From positions 1 to 6,941 of the forward strand of contig JAUWIE010000132.1 in assembly GCA_030605515.1 (NCBI GenBank): 6,941 bases of DNA, given 5' to 3'. The translations under genes were made by a program, and so were the position numbers. This document shows positions 5,055 through 6,941 of the stretch, one piece after another. Position 1 is the stretch's first letter. Each line of letters begins with the position of its first letter. This DNA comes from Thermoplasmatota archaeon (GTDB lineage Archaea > Thermoplasmatota > E2 > DHVEG-1). The notes below the pieces were generated by a model, which did no database searches, was not told where the DNA came from, and saw nothing but the letters and a program-made list of their open reading frames with translations.

Positions 5055-6323
5055 GTGTTTAAAATACCTAGAGGAACAAGGGATTTTACCCCTAAAGAAA
5101 TGAATAAACGTAGATGCTTAGAAGAATGTATGAGATCTACATTTCAAAAATTCGGATATCGAGAAATCCAGACTCCCATGTTTGAAAACCTTGAGCTTTT
5201 TACCGCTAAATCAGGAGAAGCGATAATAGATGAAATATATTCATTTAAAGATAAAGGCGATAGAGAGCTTGCTCTCAGACCTGAGCTTACAGCACCTGTA
5301 ATGCGTTTCTATGTAGAAAAAATGCAGATGGAACCTAAACCTCTGAAGTTGTTTTATTTCGGTAGCTGTTTTAGATATGATAGACCTCAAAAAGGACGAT
5401 ATCGAGAGTTTAAACAAGCCGGCTGCGAGATAATTGGAACTAATACATCTGAAGCATATGCTGAACTCATAGCACTAGCGTATAACCTACTAAAAAATGC
5501 TGGTTTAAAAGATATAAAACTAAACATTGGAAACCTAAATATCCTCACACAAATTTTTAAAAAAATTAATATTTCAAAAGAACAACAAAAACAGCTTATA
5601 CCCTTAATTGATAAATCATTATTTGACGAAGTATCATATTTATTAAAAGAGTTTGGAATCCCAGAAAAAACTATTACAGAATTTTTAGATGTCCTTCAAT
5701 CATCAAATATAAAAAAAATAAATGATTTTATACAAGAGGATGAATCAGCTAAAAAAGAATTGTCAATTCTAAATGAAATCCAGAAACTGTTAAAGAGCTC
5801 ATTTAAAATCAATGAATTTCAAATAAAGATGAGTATAGTAAGAGGTCTTGATTATTATAAAGGAGTTGTTTTTGAAATAGACGCACCGATACTTGGAGCA
5901 GAAAAACAATTATGCGGCGGAGGAGCATATGAACTTATACCATTATTTGGTGGTAAAGATAACCCTAGTGCAGGTTTTGCAATAGGTTTTGACCGGACTC
6001 TTCTTACTCTTGAAACAGAAAAATACGAATTTAAACCATTTATGTTAAATGTCTATGTAATACCTGTAAATGAAGACATGATCGAAAAATCACTTGAAAT
6101 AACACAAACAATCAGAAATAATGGTATTTCAGCAGATATTGATCTTTTAAGAAGAGGAATTGGTAAATCTCTTAAATATGCAAGCTCATTAAACGCTGAA
6201 AAAGTAATGATAGTAGGCCCACGGGAACTTAAAAAGAAATCTGTCACTATTAGAGATATGAAAACTGGAAAGCAAGAACTAATAGATATTAAGGACATTG
6301 TTTCAAAGGTAAAAAATACCTGA
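5055..6323 (+). CDS. hisS: Histidyl-tRNA synthetase
   Basis: HisRS is the class II synthetase that charges tRNA-His with histidine in the cytosol. The protein has 422 residues from GTG 5055, a normal length. It opens FKIPRGTRDFTP, the usual HisRS N-terminus, which is why this GTG is preferred to the in-frame TTG 21 bp upstream. Class II motif 2 is FRYDRPQKGRYREF (106-119), preceded by LRPE (74-77). The histidine-binding signatures are RGLDYY (263-268) and GGGAYE (288-293), and motif 3 is GFAIGFDR (307-314). Residues from about 325 form the anticodon-binding domain (VIPVNEDM, ISADIDLLRRGIGKSLKYAS). The second histidine motif has GGGAY where bacterial enzymes have GGGRYD; I believe this is a recurrent archaeal variant, not a defect. 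No Shine-Dalgarno site precedes the GTG. Confidence 0.97.
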   Translation: MFKIPRGTRDFTPKEMNKRRCLEECMRSTFQKFGYREIQTPMFENLELFTAKSGEAIIDEIYSFKDKGDRELALRPELTAPVMRFYVEKMQMEPKPLKLFYFGSCFRYDRPQKGRYREFKQAGCEIIGTNTSEAYAELIALAYNLLKNAGLKDIKLNIGNLNILTQIFKKINISKEQQKQLIPLIDKSLFDEVSYLLKEFGIPEKTITEFLDVLQSSNIKKINDFIQEDESAKKELSILNEIQKLLKSSFKINEFQIKMSIVRGLDYYKGVVFEIDAPILGAEKQLCGGGAYELIPLFGGKDNPSAGFAIGFDRTLLTLETEKYEFKPFMLNVYVIPVNEDMIEKSLEITQTIRNNGISADIDLLRRGIGKSLKYASSLNAEKVMIVGPRELKKKSVTIRDMKTGKQELIDIKDIVSKVKNT

Positions 6324-6345
6324 ACACCCATTATCTTCTTTTATC
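6307..6345 (+). terminator. Possible hisS 3'-end signal
   Basis: A short inverted repeat, AGGTA (6307-6311) and TACCT (6317-6321), spans the last hisS codons. It is followed by the pyrimidine-rich TTATCTTCTTTTATC (6331-6345). Archaeal RNA polymerase terminates on T-rich tracts, so partial termination before nob1 is plausible, but the T content is interrupted and the nob1 start is only 24 bp after hisS. Confidence 0.25.
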
Positions 6346-6347
6346 AT

Positions 6348-6875
6348 ATGAAAAATAATACCAAAGTATTTATCATTGATACTTCAGCGGTTCTCTCTGG
6401 TAAACCAATAAATATTGAAAATGCAAAACTTGTAACCACGTCCCTTGTTCAAAATGAGCTGAAACCAGGTGGTAAAGATTACAAAATATTTCAGTTTCTA
6501 AAAGAAAAAGGACTTATTGTCATGGCTCCTTCAAATGAATCAATTGAGACAATAAATAAAACCTCGAATAATACAGGGGATAAAAACAGATTATCAGATG
6601 CTGATAAGGAAATACTAGCTCTTGCTCTTGATATAAACAAGGATAAAAAAGAAGCAATTATTCTGACAGATGATTATTCAATACAAAACATAGCTAATGT
6701 TTTAAAGATAAAATATCAAAACATAAGTCAACCTGGGATAACGAAAAAGTTTAAATGGACTTATCAATGTTCCGGGTGCTGTAAAAAATTCAAAGAAAAT
6801 ATTAATATTTGCCCTATATGTGGAGCTTCAATAAAAAACATAATCTCCAGTAAAAAATTAATCAATAAAAAATAA
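6348..6875 (+). CDS. nob1: Nob1 endoribonuclease (PIN domain plus zinc ribbon)
   Basis: Nob1 makes the final cut at the 3' end of small-subunit rRNA during ribosome maturation. The 175-residue protein has the archaeal layout. An N-terminal PIN domain begins VFIIDTSAVLSG with the catalytic D11, continues with TSLVQNELKPGG (E37) and LSDADKEILALAL (D84, D86), and ends with IILTDDYSIQNIA (D108/D109). The central GITKKFKWTYQC then leads into a zinc ribbon with C141-x2-C144 and C155-x2-C158. A lysine-rich tail follows (SSKKLINKK). All four acidic positions expected of an active PIN nuclease are present. Start ATG 6348 is 24 bp after hisS with no visible Shine-Dalgarno site, so translation may depend on read-through or a leaderless transcript. 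It sits next to hisS, another translation gene. Confidence 0.93.
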   Translation: MKNNTKVFIIDTSAVLSGKPINIENAKLVTTSLVQNELKPGGKDYKIFQFLKEKGLIVMAPSNESIETINKTSNNTGDKNRLSDADKEILALALDINKDKKEAIILTDDYSIQNIANVLKIKYQNISQPGITKKFKWTYQCSGCCKKFKENINICPICGASIKNIISSKKLINKK

Positions 6876-6880
6876 CTTAA

Positions 6881-6885
6881 GTGAT
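6881..6885 (+). promoter_or_regulatory. Shine-Dalgarno site of the right-edge gene
   Basis: GTGAT matches the 3' part of the archaeal ribosome-binding consensus (GGTGAT) with a 5-bp spacer to ATG 6891. It supports that start and suggests co-transcription with nob1, whose stop is 15 bp upstream of the ATG. Confidence 0.5.
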
Positions 6886-6890
6886 ATCAG

Positions 6891-6941
6891 ATGAACATCA
6901 AGGATCTCAAAAAAATGTTTTTTCGATTCTGGCGAAGTGAC
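6891..6941 (+). CDS. Unidentified gene, N-terminal 17 codons only
   Basis: The frame MNIKDLKKMFFRFWRSD is open to the right edge and begins 15 bp after the nob1 stop behind a plausible ribosome site. The visible residues form a basic, aromatic-rich amphipathic segment (KDLKKMFFRFWR). This could precede a membrane helix or a soluble domain, but it is too little to identify a family. It is probably in an operon with nob1. Confidence 0.5.
   Translation, partial: MNIKDLKKMFFRFWRSD

Noticed and set aside
6053..6331. Minus-strand open frame inside hisS
   Set aside because: It is antisense to the conserved HisRS anticodon-binding domain and has no homology signature or ribosome site.

Overview
The window looks like a chromosomal segment of a low-GC (roughly one third G+C by eye) euryarchaeal archaeon. 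The evidence is its gene content: a full-length Hef (helicase plus XPF-type nuclease), a UPF0147 protein, a 6-phospho-3-hexuloisomerase, an archaeal-type HisRS and a Nob1 endoribonuclease. Shine-Dalgarno sites of the GGAG/GGTGAT type, TATA-like boxes and two probable leaderless GTG starts also point to Archaea. I cannot place it to order from sequence alone.

Left part (1-823), minus strand: the N-terminal 107 codons of an AbiEi-type antitoxin/transcriptional regulator, cut by the window edge; a regulatory-looking intergenic region (323-520); and a 65-residue two-helix membrane protein divergent from hef. The intergenic region holds a dyad over the abiEi start codon and four half-sites spaced exactly 10 bp apart at 463-498.

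Right part (824-6941), plus strand: hef (824-3100), a UPF0147 gene (3166-3420), an endonuclease IV-like gene (3511-4380) overlapping hxlB/PHI by 4 bp (4377-4937), hisS (5055-6323), nob1 (6348-6875), and the first 17 codons of an unidentified gene (6891 onward). The intergenic gaps carry TATA-like boxes and hairpins, so the genes are probably several short transcription units rather than one operon. Only endonuclease IV-PHI is clearly co-translated.

The plus-strand genes cover DNA repair (Hef for stalled forks and crosslinks, endonuclease IV for abasic sites), pentose/formaldehyde metabolism (PHI), translation (HisRS) and 16S rRNA maturation (Nob1). One speculative link is that the HPS/PHI pathway can release formaldehyde, which damages and crosslinks DNA, and two repair enzymes lie next to PHI. 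I found no clear novel multi-gene system. The most unusual sequence structures are the phased half-site array at 463-498 and the hairpins on either side of the hxlB-hisS gap.
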